Shown: positions 49,529 through 58,603, counted from the first letter of the stretch. The stretch is 64,000 nucleotides of DNA from Roseomonas populi (GCF_024594815.1 NZ_JANJOU010000018.1:1-64000), one strand, 5' to 3'. A program made the numbers and translations. The notes: generated from the sequence alone by a model not told the origin.

Positions 49529-49863
49529 ATGAAGGTCGAGGTGCCCAATGCGGACCTGATTGAGCGGCTCACGGCCCACGACCTGCTAGCTACAGGCGAC
49601 AGTCTCAACGAAATCGATGCCGTGTCCGACACGACCCCCGCGTGTGGGCGGAGGTCCTGCTGCGCGCCAGAGGGTTCTGCGAACGCTACGGCGGCAAGGG
49701 GTTCGTCACCGAGGCCAGGACGCTACCTCGGGGCCCACCACATTCTGGCGTTCTCTCAAGACGGTCAGGACCGGCGGACCAATGTCATGGCACTGTGCGC
49801 GGACGTAAGGCTCGGAACATCGCGATGGCGGCCAAAGCGGCCGCCCTGGAAGGGGCGAGGTAG
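49529..49863 (+). pseudogene. decayed HNH endonuclease gene
   Basis: Starts at ATG 49529 (MKVEVPNADLIERLTAHDLL). After about 30 codons the frame must change: RVWAEVLLRARGFCERYGGK and GFVTEAR read in another frame, then LGAHHILAFSQDGQDRRTNV (the HNH-type HH and N box) returns in the first frame, and KARNIAMAAKAAALEGAR ends in the second. At least two or three small indels therefore separate parts of one ancestral McrA-like HNH nuclease. It is non-functional. Confidence 0.75.
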
Positions 49864-50043
49864 TCGTAATTGCGGGGGCATTTTAGAGCCCGATCCCCTG
49901 CTCTGCTTCTTCCCTGCACCCTTGATTGGTCCGAGTCGGTGCCAGGACCGTCCTTTCAGCAGCCCTTTCTCCCGATGCCGTTCCTGCCTCATGAGCTGGA
50001 CGTTCGTTCCAGGACCAGCACGGGGAACCAGCCCGCGTTAGGG

Positions 50044-50352
50044 TTGTCCCCAGCGGAAGGTCTAAGATTCGTCTAATAATATGAGTCTAAAGGGAAATTC
50101 CGCGTTTCGATTCAGTGGCCTAGGTGGGGGTTCTGCTCCCGCTTTTACGCGTAATGCCCCTGCCTCTACGGAAAGTGCCCCTGCGATTCACTTAGGGCCC
50201 CCTGTTGTCCCCAGAGCTGGGGATAACTTCTCTGGGTGAAGGGAATCACGGGAGCATTTTTTGGGCTCTCAGGCCCATTCTTCGTGTCTATGCTCCTCTT
50301 CCACGGGAATCGCGGGAGCATTCCAGCGGCGAGCGGAATCGCAGGGGCATTT
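50044..50352. promoter_or_regulatory. plasmid origin: iterons and DnaA-box-like sites
   Basis: Direct iterons (consensus GGAATCrCrGGrGCATT) lie at 50241-50259, 50305-50323 and 50334-50352. Inverted copies are at 50173-50191 and, more diverged, 50151-50169. DnaA-box-like 9-mers TTGTCCCCA occur at 50044-50052 and 50205-50213, and TGGGGATAA at 50218-50226 faces the latter. The array sits directly before rep, the layout of an iteron-controlled replicon. The rest of 49864-50130 contains no gene that I can support. Confidence 0.8.
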
Positions 50353-50359
50353 TGGGGCA

Positions 50360-51298
50360 ATGAGCGAGAGCGGGCCGAAATTCCTGTCCGAGGTGGAGCG
50401 AAAGCGCCTTGCCCGGCTTGAGCGGACGAAGCAGAACGCCAGGGGGCGTCGTGCCCCCGCCGTGATGCCCTCCCGGCTGGCTCGGACGAGTGCATTCGCC
50501 GCCCGTGTCCATGGTTTGGACACCGACAGCAACTTCCGTCGGACCTACATCGTCCCCCCGCACAGCGTTGTCGAAGTGGCCGGGCGCGAGTTGGGTACTC
50601 GGCATCGGGATGCGCTCGTGGCGCTTTTCCGGCTGCGCGCGAAACGCGTCGAGGCCCGCACCGAGACTGGGCAGAAGATCGTCGTCTGCCAGACCGAGAC
50701 GACGTGGCGGGAGCTGCTGGCTGCCAGTGGCCTGACCATCCACGTGACGAACCTCCTGACCGCCCTTCGCGTGCTCCAGGAGCTACAGCGCGTAACGATC
50801 AGGATCTTCCGTGGATCGCATGAAGAATATCTGCGTGCCGAGGCCCGGGGAATGCTCGCCGGAGCCGGTTGGTCGGATGCCCTAATAGGTCGAATCGAGT
50901 GGGATGGTGCCCAGCTCGATAGCAAGTTGACGGTGTCGTATGGAGAATGGGTCCGTCGGACACTTGAGGAACGGCATCTCGTCGCAGTAGATGCTGACGT
51001 TTACTTCAAACTAAAGTCCGATTACGCGCGATGCTGGTGGCCCTACATTGACAGCCAGCCGGCCCATAGCTGGATCAACGTGGAACTGCTGGCCTCGCTG
51101 GCCGGGCGTGACTACCGCGCCGAGGAGACAAAGAAACGGGTCAAGTTGCGAGAGGAGGTCCGGCAGGCGCTTGCCGACATGCAGCAGGCAGGCGGGCTGA
51201 CGTCGTGGGTGGAGGAGGTCGTAGGGTCCGGCCGGGCGAAGACATACAGATACCGATACGTCCGGGCCGGCAGTCCCCAGGCCGAGCTGCCCATCTGA
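50360..51298 (+). CDS. repA: plasmid replication initiator (Rep)
   Basis: A 312-aa protein immediately downstream of the iterons. Two winged-helix-like segments are visible: about residues 55-170 (HRDALVALFRLRAKRVEART, TTWRELLAASGLTIHVTNLL) and about 220-300 (SWINVELLASLAGRDYRAEE, VRQALADMQQAGGLTSWVEE). This two-domain arrangement is that of iteron-binding Rep proteins (TrfA/RepE type), although I cannot name the family. Its ATG lies 8 nt after the last iteron, so it is likely autoregulated by iteron binding. Confidence 0.8.
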   Translation: MSESGPKFLSEVERKRLARLERTKQNARGRRAPAVMPSRLARTSAFAARVHGLDTDSNFRRTYIVPPHSVVEVAGRELGTRHRDALVALFRLRAKRVEARTETGQKIVVCQTETTWRELLAASGLTIHVTNLLTALRVLQELQRVTIRIFRGSHEEYLRAEARGMLAGAGWSDALIGRIEWDGAQLDSKLTVSYGEWVRRTLEERHLVAVDADVYFKLKSDYARCWWPYIDSQPAHSWINVELLASLAGRDYRAEETKKRVKLREEVRQALADMQQAGGLTSWVEEVVGSGRAKTYRYRYVRAGSPQAELPI

Positions 51299-51545
51299 GC
51301 CTCGCCGTCAGGCAGCGTTGACCGTGTCCACCAGGTTGATCTCGGCTCCGGTCCGCTTCAGGTTCGCCTCGGCCGACCGGACCCGCCCCAGAATCACGGA
51401 TGATCGGCCCGGCATCCAAGATGGCAATCAGGGACTATCGCGATCTCGGCCGAGCAACAACCAACAGCACGCACGCGACCCGTTACCAGCGATAACGCCC
51501 CGGGGGGTAGGTAACGGTCAGACGAGCCAACGGTCGAGGTAGGGG

Positions 51546-51980
51546 CTAACCGGCTTCCTCGCTCATCCATGGGTTCAGGAGAGTGACACCGGTCGCCAGA
51601 AAATCCCGCGTGTTCCGGGTGACGATCGTAAAGCCGTGCACCAGACCGGTTGCCGCGATCAACGCATCGCGTTCGGCTTTGGGATCCGGCACATGTAGCC
51701 GCGCGCACCGTCGCGCCACGCGGTCGTCGATCGGCAGGATCCGTGGCTGGAACGCTGGCAGGACCTGCTCGTCCAGCCAGCGCCGCAGCATTGCTCCCTG
51801 GTCGGGATCGCGATGCTCAACCTGCAGAACGCCGAGTTCAAGCTCAAGCAACGTAATGGCCGAGAGGAACAGGCTCGCGGCCTCCACGCCGTCGGCCCAA
51901 CGCGATACGGCAGGATGGGCCTTTCCCGACCGGACCTTGCGCAGTTCCGAGACGACATTGGTGTCGAGGAGGAACATCAA
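51546..51980 (-). CDS. vapC: PIN-domain toxin (VapC/FitB type)
   Basis: A 144-aa PIN ribonuclease. LLDTNVVSELRK (Asp6, first metal ligand), ITLLELELGVL (Glu), and near the end AERDALIAATGLVHGFTIVT RNTRDF supply the acidic cluster. It cleaves RNA when free of antitoxin. It overlaps the upstream antitoxin gene by 4 nt (ATGA). The pair stabilises the plasmid by post-segregational killing, as usual for this location next to rep. Confidence 0.92.
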   Translation of the reverse strand: MMFLLDTNVVSELRKVRSGKAHPAVSRWADGVEAASLFLSAITLLELELGVLQVEHRDPDQGAMLRRWLDEQVLPAFQPRILPIDDRVARRCARLHVPDPKAERDALIAATGLVHGFTIVTRNTRDFLATGVTLLNPWMSEEAG

Positions 51981-52231
51981 GCCAGATCGGCAGGCTGCAA
52001 GCCGATGCGGACCAGCGCGGGGTCGAAATCGATGTCCTCGCCGCCGGGCATCGCCAGCAGGTCGGCGATCCCAGCAGGGGTTCCGCGGAGGCGCTGGTAA
52101 TCCTCGAAGCTCAGCAGAACATGCGCCGGTCGACCTCGGTCGGTGATGACGACAGGTCCGTGACCCGCAGCTTTCTTGGCCCGCCCGGTGTCCTGGTTGA
52201 ACTCCCGACTGGTGAGGGTCGTGATGACCAT
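51977..52231 (-). CDS. vapB: Phd/YefM-family antitoxin
   Basis: An 84-residue antitoxin. The N-terminal Phd fold begins MVITTLTSREFNQDTGRAKK, then AAGHGPVVITDRGRPAHVLL, the core Phd/YefM pattern (FNQxxxxAxxxAxxGPVxITxRGxPxxVL). The C-terminal 25 residues (DIDFDPALVRIGLQPADLA) wrap the toxin and would neutralise the active site. It represses its own operon through an operator at 52250-52265. Confidence 0.92.
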   Translation of the reverse strand: MVITTLTSREFNQDTGRAKKAAGHGPVVITDRGRPAHVLLSFEDYQRLRGTPAGIADLLAMPGGEDIDFDPALVRIGLQPADLA

Positions 52232-52249
52232 AGCAAACCCCGCGCGAAT

Positions 52250-52265
52250 GTAGAAACGTTTATAC
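52250..52265 (-). promoter_or_regulatory. antitoxin operator/promoter
   Basis: The imperfect palindrome GTAGAAACGTTTATAC lies 19 nt upstream of the antitoxin ATG in an AT-rich patch unlike its surroundings. TATAAAC on the minus strand can serve as a -10 element. It is the expected place for Phd-type autorepression. Confidence 0.65.
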
Positions 52266-52424
52266 TATGTGGTTCTCCTGCATCTGCGTCAACAACCAAG
52301 CTTCGACCAACCCCCTGCGCTTTCGTCATGAACACGCCTGTCGAGGCCCTTGAAGGTCGGTGAGATTTTCTGGAACCCACGGGAATAAGCGGCCGCGAGC
52401 GGTGTCTTACCGGCATCAACTCCG

Positions 52425-52898
52425 ATGCGAGGCACCCTGCCGATGCTCTATCCCCGCCGCCGCTCCCTTGGTCTTCTGGCCATGGGTGCCCTCGTCCTGG
52501 GAACGGGCTGCGCCACCCTGCCCAGTCCCGCCCAGGCCGGCCCTGCCGCGGACATGGCCCAGCGCCGCATCGCGGCTATCGCGGCGGGTGACACCGCGGC
52601 CGTGATGGGCAGCTACGCCGACAACGCCGTGCTGGAGTGGGTCGGTGGCCCGCTCGATGGTCGCTATGCCGGCCAGGCCGCCATCGGCGGAGTCTGGGGC
52701 AAGTTCATCGCGGCGCAGGGGCCCATGCAGACCCGGGTCGGTCAGGTGCTCGAGAGTGCCAACCCGCGCGGGCAGACGGTGGTCGCCGACGTGGCTTTCG
52801 CTGGCCGCATGACCGTCAAGGTACGTTACGTCATGACCTACCGCGAGGGCCGGCTGGTGAGCGAGACTTGGCAGGTCGATCCGAACCTGCCGGGCTGA
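52425..52898 (+). CDS. NTF2/SnoaL-like lipoprotein
   Basis: A 157-aa exported protein. The signal peptide ends in a lipobox (VLGTGC, Cys29). The mature part reads ADMAQRRIAAIAAGDTAAVM, then YADNAVLEWVGGPLDGRYAG, the cone-shaped NTF2 fold, and ends with strands (VKVRYVMTYREGRLVSETWQ). ATG 52443 is an alternative start. It probably binds a small ligand or is a periplasmic sensor. It lies 8 nt before the ECF sigma gene, so it may share regulation with it. Confidence 0.72.
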   Translation: MRGTLPMLYPRRRSLGLLAMGALVLGTGCATLPSPAQAGPAADMAQRRIAAIAAGDTAAVMGSYADNAVLEWVGGPLDGRYAGQAAIGGVWGKFIAAQGPMQTRVGQVLESANPRGQTVVADVAFAGRMTVKVRYVMTYREGRLVSETWQVDPNLPG

Positions 52899-52906
52899 TC
52901 CGGGCC

Positions 52907-53455
52907 ATGTTCGGGCGAGGCAGGGCGGCCGATACGGCCGACGCGATCGAGCGCCACATCCCGGCGCTGCGACGCTTCGCCTGGGCCCTGCTGCGGGACG
53001 GCACGGCGGCCGACGACCTCGTGCAGGACTGCCTGGAGCGAGCCCTATCCCGTTGGCACCTGCGCCGGGCAGAAGGCGAGTTGCGGGCCTGGCTCTTCAC
53101 CATCCTGCACAACCTGTTCCTCAATGGCCGTCGCGGCGCAGGACGCCGCGGCGAGGTCGTGCCCGTGGAGGGGGATACCGGGGAGGCGTTCGCCGACGAG
53201 GCCGCCGGAACCGCAGCGGAGAGCCTGCTCGTCTGGCGCGATGCCCTGGCCGGGCTGGCCGCCCTGCCGGAGGAACAGCGCGTTGTGCTGCTCCTCGTAG
53301 GCGTCGAAGACTTCTCCTACGAGGAGACGGCCCGGCTGCTCGGCGTGCCGCTGGGCACGGTGATGTCGCGGCTGAGCCGGGGACGGGCGCGGCTGCATCG
53401 GCTGATCGAGGGCGAGGACGCGCCCGCGCGTCCGGCCCTGCGGAGGGTGAAGTGA
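52907..53455 (+). CDS. ECF RNA polymerase sigma factor
   Basis: A 182-aa sigma-70 family member with region 2 (ALRRFAWALLRDGTAADDLV QDCLERAL; about residues 17-45) and region 4 (LPEEQRVVLLLVGVEDFSYE then ETARLLGVPLGTVMSRLSRG; about 120-165), with the region 3 spacer missing, as in ECF sigmas. The stop overlaps the GTG of the anti-sigma gene (GTGA). It likely switches on the envelope/sulfite genes downstream, which is inference from position. Confidence 0.93.
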   Translation: MFGRGRAADTADAIERHIPALRRFAWALLRDGTAADDLVQDCLERALSRWHLRRAEGELRAWLFTILHNLFLNGRRGAGRRGEVVPVEGDTGEAFADEAAGTAAESLLVWRDALAGLAALPEEQRVVLLLVGVEDFSYEETARLLGVPLGTVMSRLSRGRARLHRLIEGEDAPARPALRRVK

Positions 53456-54318
53456 CGCATGATCCGACCCCGATTGGGTCTTTCCCGGTCACCGAGGACG
53501 ACCTGCAGGCCTGGATCGACGGGCGGCTGCCCTCCGGGCGGCAGCGCGACATCGAGGCTTGGCTAGAAGCCAACCCCGAGGCGGCGGCGCGCTGCCGTGC
53601 CATGGCAGCCGAGCGCGAGGCCCTGCGCGCGGCGCTCCGGCCTTCCCACGACGCGCCGATCCCGGCCCGACTGCGGGTGGCGCATATTCAGGCCCAGCAG
53701 GACCACGCGCGGGCCCAGGGCTGGCGCCGAACCGCCGCCGTCCTTGCCTGGGTAGTGCTCGGCGCGGGGCTGGGCTGGGCCGGGCACGGCCTCGTCCCCG
53801 CCGGTGCGCCGCGCCCGGTGGTGGCCCAAGCCGGGCCTCGACCCATGGTGGCCGAGGCAATCGCTGCCCACCTGGTTTTCGTGGCCGACGCGCGGCGTCC
53901 GGTGGAGGTGGCGGCGCAGCAGGAGGATCTGCTGCTGCGCTGGCTTTCCAACCGCCTGTCGCGTCCCGTCTCCGCGCCCAACCTGGCAGCCCAAGGCTAC
54001 CGCCTGATGGGCGGCCGACTGCTGCCCGGTGCTGGCGGCGACCCTGCCGCCCAGCTCATGTACGAGGACGCCGCCGGGGCGAGGCTGACCCTCTACCTGC
54101 GCGCTGACCGCGCTGAGGAGGGCGAGACCGCCTTCCGCTTCACCGACGACGCCGCCGGCGGCGTTTCCGGCTTCTGGTGGGTGGATCGCGGCTTCGGTTA
54201 CGCCGTGCTCGCCCAGGGGATCGACCGCCCGGCGCTGCTGGGATTGGCCGAGGCCGTCCACCGCCAGGTCCTGACCACCCCGGCTGCCCCGAACGGGCGT
54301 CCGGCACCGAGCCTCTGA
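53452..54318 (+). CDS. transmembrane anti-sigma factor
   Basis: A 288-aa protein starting at GTG 53452, overlapping the sigma stop. The N-terminal anti-sigma domain (about 1-85: VTEDDLQAWIDGRLPSGRQR, IEAWLEANPEAAARCRAMAA) precedes one membrane helix (RTAAVLAWVVLGAGLGWAGH, about 97-116). The periplasmic part (about 120-288) has a domain like FecR-independent anti-sigma sensors (GYRLMGGRLLPGAGGDPAAQ, FWWVDRGFGYAVLAQGID). It holds the sigma factor until an envelope signal releases it. Confidence 0.9.
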   Translation: MTHDPTPIGSFPVTEDDLQAWIDGRLPSGRQRDIEAWLEANPEAAARCRAMAAEREALRAALRPSHDAPIPARLRVAHIQAQQDHARAQGWRRTAAVLAWVVLGAGLGWAGHGLVPAGAPRPVVAQAGPRPMVAEAIAAHLVFVADARRPVEVAAQQEDLLLRWLSNRLSRPVSAPNLAAQGYRLMGGRLLPGAGGDPAAQLMYEDAAGARLTLYLRADRAEEGETAFRFTDDAAGGVSGFWWVDRGFGYAVLAQGIDRPALLGLAEAVHRQVLTTPAAPNGRPAPSL

Positions 54319-54337
54319 TACGAACGGGAACCCCGCC

Positions 54338-55327
54338 ATGACCACTCGCCTCGCGCGTCCACGCGCCCTGCTGCTTGCCGCCGGCTTCCTGCTTGCCGCG
54401 GCGCTGCCGGCCCTCGCCGCCGGCTTCGACGGAGGTATCAAAAATAACTCCCTCGCCCTCAGCCCCGACGAGGGAACGGCCGTCGTCTCCTACAGCGACG
54501 ACCCGGTGGTGATCGTCTACGACATGGCCGCAGGGCGGGTGCGGCAGCGGCTAGAGGGCTTTACCACGCCGCGCAACATCGTCTTCTCGCCCGACGGCGC
54601 CCGTTTCTACGTGTCGGACAGCGGAACCGGGCGCGTAAGCGTCTTCGAAACCGCCACGCTGCGGCAGGTCGACACCCTTGCGGCCGGTGCCGGCGCCTTC
54701 GGCACGACCCTCTCGCGTGACGGCGCGCGCCTCTACGTCAACAATCAGGCTGCCAGCACCGTCTCCGTCTTCGATACGCGCAGCGGGCGGGCGGAGGCGG
54801 TGGTGACCGGTCTCGCCCAGCCGCGCCAAGGCGTGCGCCTTTCGCCGGACGGCGGGACGCTCTTCGTCACCAACTTTCTCGGCGACAAGATTACCCTGAT
54901 CGACACCGCGACGAACCGGATCACAGGCGAGATCACCGGCTTCGACAAGCTGCGCGCCATCTCCGTCACCGCCGACGGCGGCACGATCTACGCTGCCAAC
55001 AGCGGGCGGAACACCGTGTCCGTGGTGGATGTGGCCGCCCGGCGGATCGCCGCGGAGGTGCCGGTGGGCCGCGACCCTTACGGCGCCGCCCTGACGCCGG
55101 ACGGGCGCTACGTCTACTCGGGCAACCTCCAGGACAACTCGCTCTCCGTCATCGATACCGGCACCCGGGCGGTGGTGGCAACGGTGACAGGGCTGCAGGA
55201 GCCGCGCCAAGCGATTGTCTTCTCGCGCGATGGGGCGCGCGCCTACGTGCTGAACCGTGACCTCGGCATCGCCGTGGTGGACCGCGCTGGCAATCGGATG
55301 GCGCGCACCCTGTCGCCGGGCGGCTGA
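54338..55327 (+). CDS. YncE-type periplasmic beta-propeller protein
   Basis: A 329-aa protein with a signal peptide (LLLAAGFLLAAALPALAAGF). It has about seven blades of the 40-residue YncE/YVTN type, each with a D-G-x-x-x-Y-V-N-like turn (SPDGARFYVSDSGTGRVSVF, SPDGGTLFVTNFLGDKITLI, TADGGTIYAANSGRNTVSVV). It may bind DNA or proteins in the periplasm or carry an unknown enzyme function. It is encoded right after the anti-sigma factor, 19 nt downstream, and likely lies in the same regulon. Confidence 0.85.
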   Translation: MTTRLARPRALLLAAGFLLAAALPALAAGFDGGIKNNSLALSPDEGTAVVSYSDDPVVIVYDMAAGRVRQRLEGFTTPRNIVFSPDGARFYVSDSGTGRVSVFETATLRQVDTLAAGAGAFGTTLSRDGARLYVNNQAASTVSVFDTRSGRAEAVVTGLAQPRQGVRLSPDGGTLFVTNFLGDKITLIDTATNRITGEITGFDKLRAISVTADGGTIYAANSGRNTVSVVDVAARRIAAEVPVGRDPYGAALTPDGRYVYSGNLQDNSLSVIDTGTRAVVATVTGLQEPRQAIVFSRDGARAYVLNRDLGIAVVDRAGNRMARTLSPGG

Positions 55328-55383
55328 TGCGGACGCACTGCGGGCGGCCCGGTGGCCAACTGGCCGCCTGGGCCGCCTCCACG

Positions 55384-55932
55384 TTAGACCGGCAGGTCGT
55401 GCGCGTGGACGTGGTGGGCGGCGTTCCGCTCCAGAATGTCGAGGGCACGCCGCTCCAGTTCCGGCGATCGGGTACGGACCCAGAGCAGCTGCCCGCCCTC
55501 GACTGTCTGCTGCGCCTGGTCCGTCGCGCGGCGGCGGGCCAGCATCACGGCCAACAGGGTGCCCAGCACCGCGCCGACCCCGCCCGTGGCGGCGGCGACA
55601 CCGGCGGCCGCCAGGGTGGTGGCGCCCGCTGCCGCCGCAACCCCACCCCCGCTCATCGCCGGGATGATCGCGAAGCCGCCGATCAGCGATCCCTCCGCGT
55701 TGCCCAGCGCCTCGGTGCAGAAATGGTCCGTGCGCGGCGCCGCGGGATCGTCCGCCAGCTCGACGGACGTCTTGCCCGAGGCGGCTCCAGCCTCGGCCAG
55801 CAGGCTCAGCTCGCATCGCGCGAAGCCCGAGGTCAACAGTTCGTCAACAGCCCGCTCCAGCGCGGGGTAGGTGTCGAACAGACCGACCACCTCGCGGATC
55901 GTGCGGGGCTCAGCAGGCGCTTCGATAGTCAT
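55384..55932 (-). CDS. general-stress-protein-17M-like membrane protein
   Basis: A 182-aa protein. The N-terminal soluble domain (EVVGLFDTYPALERAVDELL, about 15-70) matches the stress protein 17M-like ferredoxin fold. A glycine/alanine-rich membrane segment follows (GSLIGGFAIIPAMSGGGVAAA, AAATGGVGAVLGTLLAVMLA). A C-terminal strand-helix part (LLWVRTRSPELERRALDILE) repeats the soluble pattern. It is transcribed opposite to its neighbours. The role is probably stress adaptation of the envelope. Confidence 0.72.
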   Translation of the reverse strand: MTIEAPAEPRTIREVVGLFDTYPALERAVDELLTSGFARCELSLLAEAGAASGKTSVELADDPAAPRTDHFCTEALGNAEGSLIGGFAIIPAMSGGGVAAAAGATTLAAAGVAAATGGVGAVLGTLLAVMLARRRATDQAQQTVEGGQLLWVRTRSPELERRALDILERNAAHHVHAHDLPV

Positions 55933-56153
55933 GGAATCCTCCGTTCCTCGGCCTGCCTAAGCTCGGGGTCGGGTGCCGCCGTGACCAACACCGTGCCCCG
56001 ATCAGTTCCATCGCGATGCGTGATGATCCCACGGGTGGAGCGTTGTTCAGCCAAAGCGATCACTCCGATCGCCATCATGACTTGGACCGTCGATCCAGGA
56101 ATACGCACCTTGGTCACCGGGTTCTCGATGCGAAGGGCAGGGGAGAAGTAAGG

Positions 56154-57359
56154 ATGACAAGCAGCAGAAGGCACCTGCTCGGTGGCGCGGCCGCCCTTGC
56201 CGCGGCATGGGTCAGCGGTGCCCGAGCGGCCGAGGTGGATCTGAACCTGCCCGGCGGCGGAGGGGTACGGCCCCTGATCACGGACTACCCGCAGAAGGGC
56301 GCGATGATCCTGCAGCGCACCCGCCCGCCGCTGCTGGAAACGCCCTTCGAAGTGTTCGACGAGGGCACCTTCACCCCGAACAACCGCTTCTACGTGCGCT
56401 GGCACTGGGCGGTGATCCCGACCGAGGTGGACGTGAACGCCTTCCGCCTGGAGGTGAAGGGCCACGTCAACGCGCCGCTCTCCCTGACGCTACGGGAGCT
56501 GTACAACCTGCCGCGGGTGGAACTGGCGGCGGTCAACCAGTGCTCGGGCAATTCCCGCGGCCTGTTCCAGCCGCGCGTGCCCGGCGCCCAGTGGGGCAAT
56601 GGCGCCATGGGCAACGCCAAGTGGGTGGGTGTGCGCCTGCGCGACGTTCTGGACCGTGCCGGCGTCCGGGCGGGCGCCACGGTCGTGCGCTTTGGGGCGC
56701 TCGACCAGCCGGTGGTACAGGAGGGTCCGGACTTCATGAAGTCCCTCGCCCTGGACCACGCCCGCGACGGCGAGGTGATGATCGCCTACCTCATGAACGG
56801 CGAGCCGATGACGCTCAACCACGGCTTCCCGATCCGCCTCATCGTGCCCGGCTGGTTCTCGACCTACTGGGTCAAGGCGCTCAACAGCATCGAGGTGCTC
56901 GACGGACCCGACGAGAACTACTGGATGAAGACCGCCTACCGCATCCCCGACACCCCCGGGGCCAACGTGCGCCCGGGCCAAACCGGCTTCGGGACGGTGC
57001 CGATCAACCACATGGTACCGCGCTCCTTCGTCACCAACCTCCGGGACGGGGCGGGCCTTCCGATGGGGGCGCCCGCGCCGCTGCGCGGCATCGCCTTCGG
57101 CGGCTCGACCGGCGTGCGAGCGGTGGACGTGTCCACCGACGGCGGTGCCTCCTGGCAGCCCGCAACCCTCGGCCCGGACGAGGGCAAGTACGGCTTTCGC
57201 CGCTGGGAGGCGGGCTTCACGCCCACAGCACGTGGCGAGGCGCGGATCATGGTGCGCTGCACGAACAACGACGGTTTGGCCCAGCCGGCCGAGCCCAACT
57301 GGAACGGCGGTGGCTACATGCGCAACGGCATCGAGACCACCTCGGTTCGGATCGGCTGA
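56154..57359 (+). CDS. sorA: SorA-like sulfite dehydrogenase, molybdenum subunit
   Basis: A 401-aa periplasmic molybdoenzyme. A Tat signal (SSRRHLLGGAAALAAAWVSG) is followed by the oxidoreductase molybdopterin domain: PNNRFYVRWHW, VNQCSGNSRG with the Mo-ligand Cys, and PMTLNHGFPIRLIVPGWFST. The Mo-co dimerisation domain (about 280-400) ends the protein. It oxidises sulfite to sulfate and passes electrons to a c-type cytochrome, whose gene starts 12 nt after the stop. Start at 56154, with AAGG upstream. Confidence 0.92.
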   Translation: MTSSRRHLLGGAAALAAAWVSGARAAEVDLNLPGGGGVRPLITDYPQKGAMILQRTRPPLLETPFEVFDEGTFTPNNRFYVRWHWAVIPTEVDVNAFRLEVKGHVNAPLSLTLRELYNLPRVELAAVNQCSGNSRGLFQPRVPGAQWGNGAMGNAKWVGVRLRDVLDRAGVRAGATVVRFGALDQPVVQEGPDFMKSLALDHARDGEVMIAYLMNGEPMTLNHGFPIRLIVPGWFSTYWVKALNSIEVLDGPDENYWMKTAYRIPDTPGANVRPGQTGFGTVPINHMVPRSFVTNLRDGAGLPMGAPAPLRGIAFGGSTGVRAVDVSTDGGASWQPATLGPDEGKYGFRRWEAGFTPTARGEARIMVRCTNNDGLAQPAEPNWNGGGYMRNGIETTSVRIG

Positions 57360-57370
57360 GGAGCAGGGGC

Positions 57371-57760
57371 ATGTCCTTCCAGAACTTCTGCTACGGCATA
57401 GTGGCGGTCGCGGGGATTTCCCTCGCTCTCTTCGGCAAGTCACCGCCGGCGCCGCCCGCTCCCTACCCGCCCACGCCCGAAGCCCTGCGCTTCGCCGCGG
57501 CCGAGGCGGCCTATCCCTTCCACAACGCCAGCATCGAGCTGCCGGCGGGGGATCGACAATTCCAGGGGCCGGGAGCGGAGGTGGCGAACGCCAACTGCCT
57601 ATCCTGCCACTCCGCCGGGATGGTGCTGAACCAGCCCCCCCTCAGCCGGGCCGTGTGGGAGGAGGAGGTCCGCAAGATGCGCACCGCCTACCATGCTCCC
57701 GTCGCGGAGGCCGACGTGGAACCGATCGCCAAGTACCTCGCGTCGCTGCCGCGACCCTGA
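57371..57760 (+). CDS. sorB: SorB-like c-type cytochrome
   Basis: A 129-aa protein with an N-terminal membrane anchor or uncleaved signal (YGIVAVAGISLALFGKSPPA) and one heme site, CLSCH (about residues 76-80), with the axial Met likely in VRKMRTAYHAPV. It is the electron acceptor of the molybdenum subunit encoded just upstream. It starts at ATG 57371 with GGAG at the ribosome site. Sulfite:cytochrome c oxidoreductases are heterodimers of this kind. Confidence 0.88.
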   Translation: MSFQNFCYGIVAVAGISLALFGKSPPAPPAPYPPTPEALRFAAAEAAYPFHNASIELPAGDRQFQGPGAEVANANCLSCHSAGMVLNQPPLSRAVWEEEVRKMRTAYHAPVAEADVEPIAKYLASLPRP

Positions 57761-57793
57761 ACGGCGGGGCACGAGGGGGATGGAGGCGTCGCG

Positions 57794-58603
57794 GTGCCCA
57801 TGTTGATCCTGGCCGTCGTTCCGGAGCCCGGCACGGCGCGCGCCTGTCTTGAGCACGCCGCACTCGCCCGGGCTGCGGTCGACGATGCGCGCCTCGTCGT
57901 GCTGCACCCCAACGCGGACCCTGAGCGGCTCATCGCGGCGGCCGAGGAAGTGGCCATCCAGGAGCTGCGTGAGGCACGGGAGGGTTCGGCCGTGTCGCGC
58001 GCGGCGGCCGTGCGCACCGTTTTTGACGAATGGGTCGCCGCATCGCCCGGGGGCGGGGAGGCGGAGTGGCGCGAGCGACCGGGCGCCATTGGGGAGGTCG
58101 TTGCTGCGGCGGCGGCTGGGGCGGCGCTGGTCGTACTGGCGCGCCCGCGCAACCTCGACGGTCAGGATGCCCTGCACGAGGCCGTTTTCCACGCCGGCCC
58201 GCCGCTGCTGCTGGTGCCCGACGCTCCTCCTCCGGCCGCCCTGGCGCACCTTGCCCTGGCGTGGGAGCCGGAGGACGCGGCGAGGCGCGCCCTCGCCGCC
58301 GCCCTGCCCTGGCTGCGGCGCGCGACCGAGGTGACAGTGCTGGTCGCCGGCGAGGAGGGCGACCGGCCGGATGCGTCGGAGGCGGCGGAGCGGCTCGGTG
58401 AGGCCGGCGTCGGGGCAAACGTCCTGCCCTTGGAGGGCGGCGGGCCGGTCGGCGCTGCGCTGCTCGGCGCCTGCGGCCGCATCGGGGCCGACGCGCTGGT
58501 GATGGGCAGCTACGACCGTCCCGCTGTATTGGAATGGCTGTTCGGCGGCGCGACGCGGGATGTGCTGCGCCACGCGACCCTGCCGGTTTTCCTGCATCGA
58601 TGA
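57794..58603 (+). CDS. universal stress protein (UspA family)
   Basis: A 269-aa tandem-type universal stress protein. The C-terminal domain has the signature GADALVMGSYDRPAVLEWLFGG then ATLPVFLHR, where the G-x-2-G-x-9-G-S pattern binds ATP. The N-terminal half (MLILAVVPEPGTARACLEHA, LVVLARPRNL) is a less conserved copy. Starts at GTG 57794; ATG 57800 is possible. It probably supports survival under sulfite or oxidative stress. Confidence 0.85.
   Translation: MPMLILAVVPEPGTARACLEHAALARAAVDDARLVVLHPNADPERLIAAAEEVAIQELREAREGSAVSRAAAVRTVFDEWVAASPGGGEAEWRERPGAIGEVVAAAAAGAALVVLARPRNLDGQDALHEAVFHAGPPLLLVPDAPPPAALAHLALAWEPEDAARRALAAALPWLRRATEVTVLVAGEEGDRPDASEAAERLGEAGVGANVLPLEGGGPVGAALLGACGRIGADALVMGSYDRPAVLEWLFGGATRDVLRHATLPVFLHR

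Noticed and set aside
51305-51400. Minus-strand reading VRSAEANLKRTGAEINLVDT, looking like the end of a protein
   Set aside because: Only about 30 codons before the rep stop region, with no upstream frame or start; at most a remnant, too short to support.
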